Positions 49,843 through 58,469 of a DNA stretch of 64,000 nucleotides are shown here, in pieces. Under the pieces are notes generated by a model. The model made no database searches. It saw nothing but the letters and a program-made list of their open reading frames with translations, and was not told the DNA's origin. The stretch covers positions 238,061-302,060 of the forward strand of contig NZ_VIUH01000003.1 in the NCBI RefSeq assembly GCF_007993865.1. The letters run 5' to 3'. The first letter of the stretch is position 1, and every line of letters begins with the position of its first letter. This stretch comes from Pseudomonas sp. SJZ079. Lineage in GTDB: Bacteria > Pseudomonadota > Gammaproteobacteria > Pseudomonadales > Pseudomonadaceae. The translations under genes and the position numbers were made by a program.

Positions 49843-50724
49843 ATGCGCGTCCTTGTCATCGCCTTGCTGGTGCTCCTGACGGGCTGTCAGAGCGCTTTGC
49901 CGCCCCTGCCCACTTGGCAGAGTCCACTGGGCCTGACGCATGCTGATCTGGGGCGGATTGAGGATCTGCGTACCGGCGAGCGACTGACGCCACGGCAACT
50001 GGTCGAGCGTCTGACCAAGGCGCCACGGGTGCTGATCGGCGAACAGCACGACAACCCCGATCACCATGCCCTGCAGCTCTGGCTGTTGCGTGCCCTGGCC
50101 GCGCAGCGGCAGCAGGGCAGTCTATTGCTGGAAATGCTGACGCCGGACCAGCAAACCAAGGTGGATGCCGTGCGTGCGCAGTTGGCGGCCAATAAGCCGG
50201 TTGCCGATCTGCAGCGCGCACTGGCTTGGCAACGCGGCTGGAACTGGGCGCTGTATGAGCCGCTGGTACGGCATGCTCTGAGCCAGCCCTATCCGTTGTT
50301 GGCGGCCAATCTGCAGCGTGCTGAGGTGCTGCAGGTCTATCGCCGGCCAGCGCCCTTGAACGGCGCGGCGTCGACGGCGCAAAGGGTGCGTCAGCCGTTG
50401 CTGGAGCAGATTCGCGTCTCTCACTGCGGCCTGCTGCCGGACAGTCAGTTGCCGGCCATGCTCGCCGTGCAACAGCAACGCGATCGACGCATGGCCGAGG
50501 CCCTGCTGGCGGCGCCCGAGCCCAGTCTGCTAATTGCCGGAGCCTTTCATGTGCGCCGTGACCTGGGCGTTCCCTTGCACCTGGTCGATCTGAACCCGCT
50601 GGCGGACAGCCTGGTGTTGCTCCTCGCCGAGGTCGGCAAGCCGGTTAATGCGGCTGCGGCCGATTTCGTCTGGTACAGCGCCGCGTTGCCCGAGCAGGAT
50701 CACTGCGCCGACTTGCGTCCTTGA
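49843..50724 (+). CDS. phuW: ChaN-like haem-binding lipoprotein, PhuW-like
   Basis: 293 residues. Lipoprotein signal MRVLVIALLVLLTGCQS (Cys at 15). The mature part is the ChaN/cofactor-haem-binding domain: VLIGEQHDNPDHHALQLWLLRAL near the N-terminus (conserved GExHDNxxHH) and LIAGAFHVRRDLGVPLHL near the C-terminus. Probably an outer-membrane-anchored haem binder. In P. aeruginosa the homologue ends the phu operon beside PrrF and the cAMP-binding protein gene, exactly as here. Confidence 0.87.
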   Translation: MRVLVIALLVLLTGCQSALPPLPTWQSPLGLTHADLGRIEDLRTGERLTPRQLVERLTKAPRVLIGEQHDNPDHHALQLWLLRALAAQRQQGSLLLEMLTPDQQTKVDAVRAQLAANKPVADLQRALAWQRGWNWALYEPLVRHALSQPYPLLAANLQRAEVLQVYRRPAPLNGAASTAQRVRQPLLEQIRVSHCGLLPDSQLPAMLAVQQQRDRRMAEALLAAPEPSLLIAGAFHVRRDLGVPLHLVDLNPLADSLVLLLAEVGKPVNAAAADFVWYSAALPEQDHCADLRP

Positions 50725-50767
50725 GTTGTTGCCGACAAGTAGTTGCGGGCGCCACATTTCTGCGCGC

Positions 50768-50796
50768 AAAAAAAAAGACCCGGCAAGAGCCGGGTC
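50768..50796 (-). terminator. Rho-independent terminator of PrrF
   Basis: GACCCGGC (50777-50784) / GCCGGGTC (50789-50796), 4-nt loop, followed by nine T on the minus strand. Confidence 0.93.
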
Positions 50797-50880
50797 AATA
50801 ACCGTGATTAGCCTGATGAGGAGATAACCTTAAGAGTCCTGTAAGTCTCTTGAGCTTATCGGCTGATCTCGCGATCAGCT
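50768..50880 (-). ncRNA. prrF: PrrF-type Fur-regulated small RNA
   Basis: About 113 nt on the minus strand. Contains the PrrF core GGTTATCTCCTCATCAGG and then CTAATCACGG, the region that pairs with sodB and other iron-protein mRNAs. The 5' part forms a stem (CTGATCTCGCGATCAG-like, with GCGAGATCAGCC). It ends in a perfect terminator GACCCGGC-loop-GCCGGGTC plus nine T. A Fur box and a sigma-70 promoter sit directly upstream. When iron is short PrrF represses iron-storage and iron-using proteins. Only one copy is present, whereas P. aeruginosa has two in tandem at this spot. Confidence 0.9.
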
Positions 50881-50882
50881 GC

Positions 50883-50901
50883 GATAATAATAACAATTAT
50901 C
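50883..50901 (-). promoter_or_regulatory. Fur box of prrF
   Basis: GATAATAATAACAATTATC agrees with the 19-bp Fur consensus GATAATGATAATCATTATC at 16 of 19 positions. It overlaps the -10 element of the prrF promoter, so iron-loaded Fur would block transcription. Confidence 0.9.
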
Positions 50902-50914
50902 ATTTGCAAGTCAA
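50887..50914 (-). promoter_or_regulatory. Sigma-70 promoter of prrF
   Basis: Minus strand TTGACT (50909-50914) and TATTAT (50887-50892) with a 16-bp spacer, starting RNA at about 50880. Confidence 0.75.
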
Positions 50915-51002
50915 TGGTCTTCGCTACATATATTTGCGTGCTGCGGCGCCTCTCGAAAACCTGGCATGGCTGACCCCTGGCACTAATGTCCGCAGCGGGT
51001 CT

Positions 51003-51800
51003 TCATATGGCGGCTGGCAAACGCAGCTGGGTGACTTCCTTGTTGAGCAAGTCGATGCGCCGGGCCATGTTCTCGATCAGGCTATGGGCGATCCGCGGAT
51101 TACTCTGCATCAAACTGAGGAATTGTTCCTTGGGGATCACCATCACCGTGCAGGGCTCACAGGCCACCACGGTGGCGCTGCGTTTCTCGCGGGTGAAGAC
51201 GGCCATGGCACCGAAGATTTCGTCTTTCTGCACGTCGCCGACCTTGTGCCCGTCGACGTAAGCCTCGGCGCGGCCCTCGATGATGATGAACACATGGTCG
51301 GCGGCCGCACCTTGGAGGATCAGCTCTTCGCCGGCAGCGAAGTGCTGGAAGCCGGTAGCGGGGCGGATATCCGGCTGCTTGAGGCGAGCCAAAGCATCGG
51401 AAAGCAGGGCGGTATGGCCGATCAGGTACTGGATGAACAACTCTTGGCGTTGCTCGCTGGCATAGATGTGCTTGAACACTTCGCTACGCGAGTAGGGGAT
51501 CAGGCTCAGTGGCTCTTCGCTGCTGAAGCGGCAACTGGGCAGGTCGATACCCTGGCGCAAGCCGACCAAGTCGCCTTCCTGTAGATAGAACAGCGGCCGT
51601 TCGCTGACCAGGGCGTGCAGCAAGCCATTTTCAATTATGAACAACTGGTTGTCCGGCAGCATTGTGGCCAGATCCTCGACCCCTTCCAGCTGTAGGGGCG
51701 AACCGCTAGGTGACAGGCCTTCCAGCAGCTGCGTGGGGATGCTTTGCAGTCGGTTGATCAGTTGATCGGCGTAAGCCGGTTGCTCACCGAGTAAATACAT
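51003..51800 (-). CDS. cbpA: Cyclic-nucleotide-binding protein, CbpA-like
   Basis: 265 residues. C-terminal cyclic-nucleotide-binding domain, about residues 147-250: FAAGEELILQGAAADHVFIIIEGRAEAYVDGHKVGDV and the phosphate-binding cassette DEIFGAMAVFTREKRSATVVA, with the Arg and Ser that hold cAMP. The N-terminal 130 residues look like a degenerate second CNB domain (LFYLQEGDLVGLRQG). No helix-turn-helix, so it is a cAMP effector rather than a CRP. In P. aeruginosa cbpA lies beside prrF as here. Whether prrF read-through links them is unknown. Confidence 0.85.
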   Translation of the reverse strand: MYLLGEQPAYADQLINRLQSIPTQLLEGLSPSGSPLQLEGVEDLATMLPDNQLFIIENGLLHALVSERPLFYLQEGDLVGLRQGIDLPSCRFSSEEPLSLIPYSRSEVFKHIYASEQRQELFIQYLIGHTALLSDALARLKQPDIRPATGFQHFAAGEELILQGAAADHVFIIIEGRAEAYVDGHKVGDVQKDEIFGAMAVFTREKRSATVVACEPCTVMVIPKEQFLSLMQSNPRIAHSLIENMARRIDLLNKEVTQLRLPAAI

Positions 51801-51906
51801 ACGCGTAATTCCTTGAACTGGCTAGGCTGGCTGAAACGCACGAAAGGCCCTAAAACAATAGGCGGCGTCCTCTCTCAGGTAAATCATTGTCGGCAAAGGT
51901 TGTGAG

Positions 51907-52179
51907 CTAGCTCTTGTTGTTGAACGAGCAGGCTTCGAGTTGGCCGTTCAATTCTGCTTTGTGCGCGGGCGGCAACTGATTCCAGTGCACATCCAGAAGT
52001 GCCCCTTCGATGGCGTAGAGCAAGACTTTGGAGGCACGAAAGCCGCGCGCGCGTACAGCGCGATAGGCACTGACCGCGCCGAGCCGGCGCAGGTCGTTGG
52101 CGCTGTGGATGCCAACGGCATGCAGCCACTGCGCCGAGGTCTTGCCAAGGTTTTTCAGGTGTTGCAGTTCGTCGTTCAT
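51907..52179 (-). CDS. TfoX C-terminal domain protein
   Basis: 90 residues from MNDELQHLKNLGK (ATG 52179, AAGGAG at ideal spacing). Matches the helix-hairpin-helix TfoX_C fold (LKNLGKTSAQWLHAVGIHSANDLRRLGAVSAYRAVRARGF; LLYAIEGALLDVHWNQLP). Full TfoX/Sxy competence regulators have a second N-terminal domain, which is absent here. Stand-alone TfoX_C genes are common in pseudomonads; their function is not established. Confidence 0.85.
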   Translation of the reverse strand: MNDELQHLKNLGKTSAQWLHAVGIHSANDLRRLGAVSAYRAVRARGFRASKVLLYAIEGALLDVHWNQLPPAHKAELNGQLEACSFNNKS

Positions 52180-52219
52180 CGGGGCTCCTTGCATGGCCAG
52201 GGGCGGCTGGAGAAAACAC

Positions 52220-52969
52220 TCAGGATGGGATGCCTGCCAGAAAGTGTAGCGGCCAGCGGACAACGCGTGGCTGATTGCTATCACCCCAGGCTTCGCGCAG
52301 GGCGGGCGCAATCTCGGCCACGGGATCGCGGTCGTGCTGGTGTTCCCAGCATTGCACCGCCGACCAGGTGCGCAGATAGCCGAGCAGCTGGTTGAAGTTC
52401 CACTGCATTTCGATGGCCAGATCGGGTAGCTCGATGCGTGGGAAGGGTGCGTAGAGGTCGCAATAGCCGGCGTCGACACTGCTGCGCCCGGCGGGCCAGT
52501 AGCCGCCCAGAGTGCCCCAGTAGAAAACGTCGATCAGTTCATCCAGCGGTCCGTCGATACGCAGCAGGCTGTAGCACCAGGCGCAGAACAATCCGCCGGG
52601 CTTGAGCAGGCGGGCCACCTCGGCGAAGAATTCCGGCGTGGCGAACCAATGCAGGGCCTGCGCGACCACGACCAGATCGAGGCTGGCACTGACCAATGGT
52701 TGTGCCTCGGCACTGGCGGCAAACAATGTGATGTCGCCGAAGTCTTCGCTGGCGCGCAGCTGGTCGAGACTCGCATCGCAGGCCAGGACCTGCGCGAAGT
52801 ACTGGCGGAGCGGGCGGCTGGCCTGGCCATTACCGCAGGCGATGTCCAGGGCGCGCTGGTGCTCGGGGCAGCGATTGGCCAGCCAGTGGAACAGTGCGTC
52901 CGGATACTCGGGGCGGAAGCTGGCGTAGGCACCGGCGCGGGCGCCAAACAGTTGGGGGATCTCGCTCAT
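52220..52969 (-). CDS. Class I SAM-dependent methyltransferase (Methyltransf_11 type)
   Basis: 249 residues. Motif I ALDIACGNGQASRPL at about 40-54, acidic motif II VLACDAS, and AQALHWFATPEFFAEVARLLKPGGLFCAWCY. Resembles small-molecule methyltransferases of the trans-aconitate or UbiE-like group. Substrate unknown. It ends 40 bp before the TfoX_C gene and starts 3 bp after the pentapeptide gene stop on the same strand, so these three may form an operon. Confidence 0.88.
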   Translation of the reverse strand: MSEIPQLFGARAGAYASFRPEYPDALFHWLANRCPEHQRALDIACGNGQASRPLRQYFAQVLACDASLDQLRASEDFGDITLFAASAEAQPLVSASLDLVVVAQALHWFATPEFFAEVARLLKPGGLFCAWCYSLLRIDGPLDELIDVFYWGTLGGYWPAGRSSVDAGYCDLYAPFPRIELPDLAIEMQWNFNQLLGYLRTWSAVQCWEHQHDRDPVAEIAPALREAWGDSNQPRVVRWPLHFLAGIPS

Positions 52970-52971
52970 GG

Positions 52972-53316
52972 TTATCGGGTGCGGTAGCGCAGGCGGGTGC
53001 CAAAGTTGACTGACATCAGTATCTCGTCAGCAGTGAGTTCGGCGGGGAAGTAGGCGCCTGAGATTTGTGCATGAGCCAGGCTGGCGCCTTCCAGTTGTGC
53101 CTGGCGCAGGTCGAGGCCGCGCAGGTCGGTGCCGCGGAAGTACGCGTCGCTGAAATTGATGCGTTCGGCGTTCAGGGCGCGGAAGTCGAGGCCACGAAAA
53201 TCGCCGCCACTGAGGTTAATCTCCTCATTTTGCGGTTTTCGGCTGTTGAATCCGCTGATGTCTTCGTTATACAGCAGGCGGTAGAGCGGGCAATCGAGTT
53301 GGCGCGGCTGGCTCAT
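52972..53316 (-). CDS. Pentapeptide-repeat protein
   Basis: 114 residues from MSQPRQLDCPLYRLL (ATG 53316). The middle consists of A(D/N)Lxx-type pentapeptides: INLSGGDFRGLDFRALNAERINFSDAYFRGTDLRGLDLRQAQLEGASLAHAQISG, about eleven units, which fold into a right-handed quadrilateral helix. Such proteins are often hypothetical in pseudomonads; gyrase protection is known only for some others and is not implied. Confidence 0.85.
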   Translation of the reverse strand: MSQPRQLDCPLYRLLYNEDISGFNSRKPQNEEINLSGGDFRGLDFRALNAERINFSDAYFRGTDLRGLDLRQAQLEGASLAHAQISGAYFPAELTADEILMSVNFGTRLRYRTR

Positions 53317-53401
53317 GGGGGCTATCCATTGCAGGGTTTCCAGCCAGTATAGAAGCCACGGCAAGCTCTGCTCGCCATGGCTGACTCGAGTGTTGTGCGC
53401 T

Positions 53402-54964
53402 TTACAGGCCAGGCAAGCGCTGACGGATGCGTGCTACCAGGCTATCCAGGCTGGCGCTTTGGTGGGTTTCGACGCGTTTGCTGTGGGCTTGTTCGTCGTC
53501 GTTGAGCGCTTCGCGGCTGGCGTGCTGCGTCTGGATGACCTCGAGCGTGGCATCGGACGGGTCCTGGTCCGCGGCCTGACGCTGGGCCAGCCAGCTGGCG
53601 ATCACCTCGTCTGGAGCATGACAGTCGAGGATCAGGAAGGGCGCGCCGGTGTTTTCGGCAATCTGCCAGGCGGCCCGACGCTGCGCCTGCTTCAGGTAGG
53701 TGGCATCGATCACCACCGGGAAGCCCGCGTGCAGCGCAGCATCGGCCAGTTGATGCAGGCGTTGGTAGGTCGCCGCGCTGGCGTCCTGATTGTAGATGCC
53801 GGCGCTTAACTGAGCTTGGTCACCGCTCTGCTGCTCGCCGAACAGGCGCTTGCGTTCGACATCCGAACGTAGACGGATGGCCCCGAGTGCCTCGACCAGG
53901 CGCATGGCAACCTGGCTCTTGCCGACCGCAGAAACGCCATGGGTAATGGCCAGGAAACGCGAAGGGATGGCGCTGTAGCTCTCCGCCAGGGCGGCGTAGC
54001 TGCGGTATTGACGCAGAATCACTGCGCGCTGCACCGCGTCCTGTTCCTGGCCGAGGCGGAACAGGCTGACTTTGCCGCGTACCATGGCGCGGTAGGCTCT
54101 ATAGAAGTTCAGCAGGTCCAGCGAAGCGTAGTCGCCGGTGTGCTCCAGCCAGGTGCTGACGAAGCGCCGCGCCAAGGGTTTCAGGCCGCGGTCTTCCAGG
54201 TCCATGGCGAGGAAGGCGGCGTCCGAGACGATGTCGATCAGGCGGAAGGGTTCGTTGAATTCGATGCAGTCGAACAGCGTGACCTGGCCGTCGAGCAGGG
54301 TGACATTACCCAGGTGGATATCACCGTGGCATTCGCGAATGAAACCCTCGGTTTTACGTTGCGCCAGGAGTGGCTTGAGTCGTTCGAAGCTGCTTTCGGC
54401 CCAGGCCTCTAGGGCATCGAGTTGTTGCAGGTCGGCTTGATCCGCGAGCAGCGGGCGGACCTGTTCGAAATTCTGCCTGATCGGCGCCATGATCGCTTCA
54501 GGCGTACCGAGTTCATGCTCCTGCGCTACGTGTGGGGCGTTCAGATGAAAGTGGGCGATGCTCTGGGCCAAGGCGTCGATGTGCGCCTCGCTCATCTCGC
54601 CGCGCGCCTGCACCTCACCCAGCAACTGGTCCTGGGGGAACTGGCGCATTTTCAGCACGTACTCGATGACCGGGCCGTCGCCATTCAATTGCGGCGCCTC
54701 GAGGCTACCGTTGATCGGCAAAACCTCCAGGTACAGGTCGTGAGTCAGGCGTTGATTGAGGCGCAGTTCTTCCTTGCAGAAGTGTTCGCGGGCCGCTAAT
54801 TCGGTGAAGTCGAGGAAGCCGAAATTCACCGGCTTCTTGATCTTGTAAGCGTAGGGGCCGGTCAGCAGGACCCAGGAAATGTGCGTCTCGATGACCTGGA
54901 AGCCGTCCACCGGGTGAGGGTAGAGGGCCGGGTTTTGCAAAGCGGCAATCAGGGCTTGGCTCAC
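53402..54964 (-). CDS. Fused aminoglycoside-phosphotransferase-like and P-loop kinase protein
   Basis: 520 residues with two domains. The N-terminal half (to about 320) is a kinase-like APH fold: ETHISWVLLTGPYAYKIKKPVNFGFLDF (Lys) and the catalytic loop CHGDIHLGNVTLLDG followed by FDCIEFNEPFRLIDIVSD. The C-terminal half is a P-loop kinase (THGVSAVGKSQVAMRL as Walker A; FLILDCHAPDEVIASWL). Such two-domain proteins are conserved in pseudomonads; the substrate is unknown. It is divergent from mrcB, with a 120-bp shared promoter region. It is not an antibiotic-resistance gene by any direct sign. Confidence 0.9.
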   Translation of the reverse strand: MSQALIAALQNPALYPHPVDGFQVIETHISWVLLTGPYAYKIKKPVNFGFLDFTELAAREHFCKEELRLNQRLTHDLYLEVLPINGSLEAPQLNGDGPVIEYVLKMRQFPQDQLLGEVQARGEMSEAHIDALAQSIAHFHLNAPHVAQEHELGTPEAIMAPIRQNFEQVRPLLADQADLQQLDALEAWAESSFERLKPLLAQRKTEGFIRECHGDIHLGNVTLLDGQVTLFDCIEFNEPFRLIDIVSDAAFLAMDLEDRGLKPLARRFVSTWLEHTGDYASLDLLNFYRAYRAMVRGKVSLFRLGQEQDAVQRAVILRQYRSYAALAESYSAIPSRFLAITHGVSAVGKSQVAMRLVEALGAIRLRSDVERKRLFGEQQSGDQAQLSAGIYNQDASAATYQRLHQLADAALHAGFPVVIDATYLKQAQRRAAWQIAENTGAPFLILDCHAPDEVIASWLAQRQAADQDPSDATLEVIQTQHASREALNDDEQAHSKRVETHQSASLDSLVARIRQRLPGL

Positions 54965-55084
54965 GGGTGATCCTTGGCTATGCGAACAAATTTAAGAGGC
55001 GGGCATTATGGCGGCTGCGAGCCGCTGTGCAAACCGCTGGGCTGCGCCTGCTTGTGCCCGGCAAAGTGCGTATAATGCCGCGCC

Positions 55085-57403
55085 ATGACTCGTACCCGAT
55101 CCCCCCGTTCTCGTTCAAAACGCCGCGCGCGTGGCATGCGCCCCTGGTTGGGCTGGGCTATCAAGCTCGGTCTGGTCGGTTTGGTCGTACTCGCCGGTTT
55201 TGCGGTTTACCTCGATGCCGTGGTGCAGGAGAAGTTCTCCGGTAAGCGCTGGACAGTGCCCGCCAAGGTCTATGCCAGACCGCTGGAGCTGTTCGTCGGG
55301 CAGAAACTGGCCAAGACTGATTTTCTCAAGGAATTGGACGCCCTCGGCTATCGCCGGGAAAACGCCGGTAATGGCCCCGGTGGCGTATCGGTGGCCGGCA
55401 ATAACCTCGAATTGCATACCCGCGGTTTTCAGTTCTATGAAAGCAGCGAACCCTCGCAGCGCGTGCGTGTACGCTTTTCCGGCGATTACGTCGCCGGCCT
55501 GAGTCTAGCCAACGGTAGCAATCTGGCAGTAGCCCGATTGGAGCCCTTGCTGATTGGCGGGCTCTATCCCGCGCACCAGGAAGACCGGCTGTTGATCAAG
55601 CTGGAGCAGGTGCCGCCTTATCTGGTGGAAACCCTGGTGGCGGTCGAAGATCGCGAATTCTTCAATCACTTCGGCGTGTCGCCCAAGTCGATCGCCCGTG
55701 CCGTGTGGGTCAACGCCACGGCCGGGCAATTACGCCAAGGCGGTAGCACGCTGACGCAGCAGTTGGTGAAGAACTTTTACCTGACCAACGAACGTAGTCT
55801 CGCGCGCAAGGCCGTCGAAGCCATGATGGCCGTGCTGCTGGAATTGCATTACGACAAGAAGGACATCCTCGAGGCCTACCTCAATGAGGTCTTCCTCGGT
55901 CAGGATGGCCAGCGTGCGGTGCATGGCTTCGGTCTGGCCAGTCAGTATTTCTTCAGCCAACCGCTCTCCGAGCTGAAGCTCGAGCAAGTGGCGCTGCTGG
56001 TCGGCATGGTCAAGGGGCCTACCTACTACAATCCACGGCGTAACCCGGAGCGGGCCCTGGAGCGGCGTAACCTGGTACTCGACGTTCTCGCCGAACAGGG
56101 CGTGGTGACGCCCGAAGAGGCCAATACGGCCAAGCAGAAACCGCTCGGTGTGAGTAGCCGTGGCAGCCTGGCCGACAGCTCGTTTCCGGCTTTCCTCGAT
56201 CTGGTTAAGCGCCAGCTGCGCGAGGACTATCGCGAGGCCGATTTGACCGAAGAAGGGCTGCGCATCTTCACCAGTTTCGATCCGATTATCCAGCTCAAGG
56301 CCGAAAGCGCCCTGGCCGACTCGCTGAAGCGCTTGTCCGGGCGCAAAGGCGTGGATCAGGTGGAGGCCGGGATGGTCGTGAGCAACCCGGAAACCGGTGA
56401 GGTCCAGGCATTGATCGGCAGTCGTCAGCCGCGCTTTGCCGGCTTCAACCGGGCCTTGGATGCGGTGCGGCCGATTGGCTCGCTGATCAAGCCGGCGATC
56501 TACCTGACCGCGCTGGAGCGTCCTAGCCAGTACACCCTGACCAGCTTGCTCGAGGATCAACCTTTTTCCATCAAGGGGCAGGACGGTCAGGTCTGGCGTC
56601 CGCAGAATTACGACCGCAAGGCCCATGGCACGATTTACCTGTACCAGGGGTTGGTCAACTCCTACAACCTGTCCACTGCCAAGTTGGGGCTGGAACTGGG
56701 CGTGCCAAACGTACTCAAAACCCTTGAGCGCCTGGGTGTCGAGCGCAAGTGGCCGGCCTATCCGTCGATGCTGCTGGGCGCGGGTGCACTGAGCCCGCTG
56801 GAAGTGGCGGATATGTATCAGACCCTGGCCAATGGTGGCTTCAATACCCCGTTGCGAGGGATTCGCAGTGTCTTGACCGCCGAGGGCGAGCCGCTTAAGC
56901 GCTACCCCTACCAGATTCAGCAGCGTTTCGATGCCGGTGCGATTTATCTGCTGCAGAACGCCATGCAGCGCACCATGCACGAAGGCACCGGACGCTCGGT
57001 GTATAACCAGTTGCCCCGCTCTCTGGCGTTAGCGGGTAAGACCGGGACCAGTAACGACTCGCGGGACAGCTGGTTTGCCGGCTTCAGCCAGGATCTGTTG
57101 GCGGTGGTCTGGCTCGGCCGCGACGATAACGGCCCAACGCCGCTGACCGGTGCCAGTGGCGCCTTGCAGGTGTGGACCGACTTCATGCGCAAGGCCGACC
57201 CGCTGCCGCTGGACATGCCGCTACCGGATAACGTGGTGCAAGCCTGGGTGGACGCCAACAGCGGGCGAGGCTCCGACCCGAGCTGCCCGAATGCCGTGCA
57301 GATGCCGTATATTCGCGGCAGCGAACCAGTCCCTGGCATCGCCTGTGGCATTCAGGCGCCGGTCGACTCGGTCATGGATTGGGTCCGTGGCTGGTTGGAT
57401 TAA
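55085..57403 (+). CDS. mrcB: Bifunctional penicillin-binding protein 1B
   Basis: 772 residues, class A PBP. Basic cytoplasmic tail, then a membrane segment at 22-45 and a UB2H region. Glycosyltransferase GT51 with catalytic Glu188 in VEDREFFNHFG and GGSTLTQQLVKNFYL; transpeptidase with SxxK Ser466 (SLIK), SYN at 526-528 and KTGTS at 652-656. Polymerises and crosslinks peptidoglycan in the periplasm. The following lipoprotein gene starts 17 nt downstream. Confidence 0.96.
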   Translation: MTRTRSPRSRSKRRARGMRPWLGWAIKLGLVGLVVLAGFAVYLDAVVQEKFSGKRWTVPAKVYARPLELFVGQKLAKTDFLKELDALGYRRENAGNGPGGVSVAGNNLELHTRGFQFYESSEPSQRVRVRFSGDYVAGLSLANGSNLAVARLEPLLIGGLYPAHQEDRLLIKLEQVPPYLVETLVAVEDREFFNHFGVSPKSIARAVWVNATAGQLRQGGSTLTQQLVKNFYLTNERSLARKAVEAMMAVLLELHYDKKDILEAYLNEVFLGQDGQRAVHGFGLASQYFFSQPLSELKLEQVALLVGMVKGPTYYNPRRNPERALERRNLVLDVLAEQGVVTPEEANTAKQKPLGVSSRGSLADSSFPAFLDLVKRQLREDYREADLTEEGLRIFTSFDPIIQLKAESALADSLKRLSGRKGVDQVEAGMVVSNPETGEVQALIGSRQPRFAGFNRALDAVRPIGSLIKPAIYLTALERPSQYTLTSLLEDQPFSIKGQDGQVWRPQNYDRKAHGTIYLYQGLVNSYNLSTAKLGLELGVPNVLKTLERLGVERKWPAYPSMLLGAGALSPLEVADMYQTLANGGFNTPLRGIRSVLTAEGEPLKRYPYQIQQRFDAGAIYLLQNAMQRTMHEGTGRSVYNQLPRSLALAGKTGTSNDSRDSWFAGFSQDLLAVVWLGRDDNGPTPLTGASGALQVWTDFMRKADPLPLDMPLPDNVVQAWVDANSGRGSDPSCPNAVQMPYIRGSEPVPGIACGIQAPVDSVMDWVRGWLD

Positions 57404-57419
57404 TTGAAGAGGGTGTGAC

Positions 57420-58124
57420 GTGACTAAGTGGTTGATTCCTGCTTTAACTGCCTCGGTATTGCTGGGTGGTTGCGCCAGCGTGCCACGCGGCTCGATTCCG
57501 GTGGTCGAGTCTGGCTCGTCGGCCTCTGAGCAGCAACAGGGCAGCGTTGGCGGTTATGGTGCGCCGGCTAGCCCACGACCGAGCCAGCCACAAGACTCGG
57601 GTGTGGTGGTAATGGTGCCGGGTGCAGGTGGCAGCAGTGCGCCGATTCAAAGCTTTCCTGCGCCCAGTACGCCGATCAGCGGCAGTCAGGGCAGTGCGCC
57701 GCTGAGCACTGACTCGAGTGGCTCGGGGGCTTACGGCGCGCCAGCTCCGGTGATGCCGAGCGGAATTCCGAGTTCGGGAGGCTTGGCTGCCGATGAGCAG
57801 TTGGATGGCCCGGTCTTGGCATTGTTGACGACTGCCCAGCAACAGCAAGGTAGCGGTGATCTGAATGGCGCGGCGTCCAGTCTGGAGCGGGCTCAGCGCA
57901 TCGCGCCGCGTGAGCCGCAGGTGCTCTTTCGTCTGGCAGAGGTTCGTTTGGCTCAGGGCGATGCGGCCCAGGCCGAGCAGTTCGCGCGTCGTGGTTTGAG
58001 TTATGCCAGTGGTCGTCCGGCGCTGCAGGCCAGCTTGTGGAACCTGATCGCCCAGGCTCGTGAGCGCCAGGGCGATCCTGCCGGTGCGGCGCAGGCGCGT
58101 GAGCGTGCGCGGGTCAATCTCTGA
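57420..58124 (+). CDS. TPR-containing lipoprotein
   Basis: 234 residues starting at GTG 57420 (AAGAGGG upstream). Signal with lipobox LLGGCASVP (Cys18), then a Ser/Gly/Pro-rich linker of about 100 residues, then two tetratricopeptide-like helical hairpins (SSLERAQRIAPREPQVLFRLAEVRLAQGDAAQAEQFARRGLSYA). Position after mrcB suggests a role in PBP1B regulation or cell-wall synthesis, perhaps like outer-membrane PBP activators; inferred from neighbourhood only. It overlaps the next gene by TGATG. Confidence 0.85.
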   Translation: MTKWLIPALTASVLLGGCASVPRGSIPVVESGSSASEQQQGSVGGYGAPASPRPSQPQDSGVVVMVPGAGGSSAPIQSFPAPSTPISGSQGSAPLSTDSSGSGAYGAPAPVMPSGIPSSGGLAADEQLDGPVLALLTTAQQQQGSGDLNGAASSLERAQRIAPREPQVLFRLAEVRLAQGDAAQAEQFARRGLSYASGRPALQASLWNLIAQARERQGDPAGAAQARERARVNL

Positions 58125-58453
58125 TGGATGCACGTGTGCTGGCGGTGGCTGAGCAGTTGTTGCTGATCGAGCGTGAGCTGCGAGCGCAGGGCTGGTGGAG
58201 CGATCAGTCGCCGAGCGAGGCATCCATGGCCAGCCAGCAACCCTTTTGCGTCGATAGCATGGCATTCGAGCAGTGGTTGCAATGGATCTTTCTGCCGCGC
58301 ATGAAGCACCTGCTTGAAACAGAGGCAGAGCTGCCTACTGTCTCTGGGATTCAGCCCATGGCCGAGCAGGTGTACGGCCAGCGCATGGGGCAAGCCAGGG
58401 AGCTTATAAGGTTGCTGGGTGCATTCGATCAGCTGATCGCTGGCGCGACCTGA
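58124..58453 (+). CDS. YqcC family protein
   Basis: 109 residues. Small helical cytoplasmic protein of the YqcC family: VAEQLLLIERELRAQGWWS, QPFCVDSMAFEQWLQWIFLPRMKHLLE, GIQPMAEQVYG. Function unknown. Coupled to the TPR lipoprotein gene (TGATG), last of mrcB-lipoprotein-yqcC. Convergent with the DUF4124 gene, 16 bp away. Confidence 0.9.
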   Translation: MDARVLAVAEQLLLIERELRAQGWWSDQSPSEASMASQQPFCVDSMAFEQWLQWIFLPRMKHLLETEAELPTVSGIQPMAEQVYGQRMGQARELIRLLGAFDQLIAGAT

Positions 58454-58469
58454 GGCCGCGCTGGCCTGC

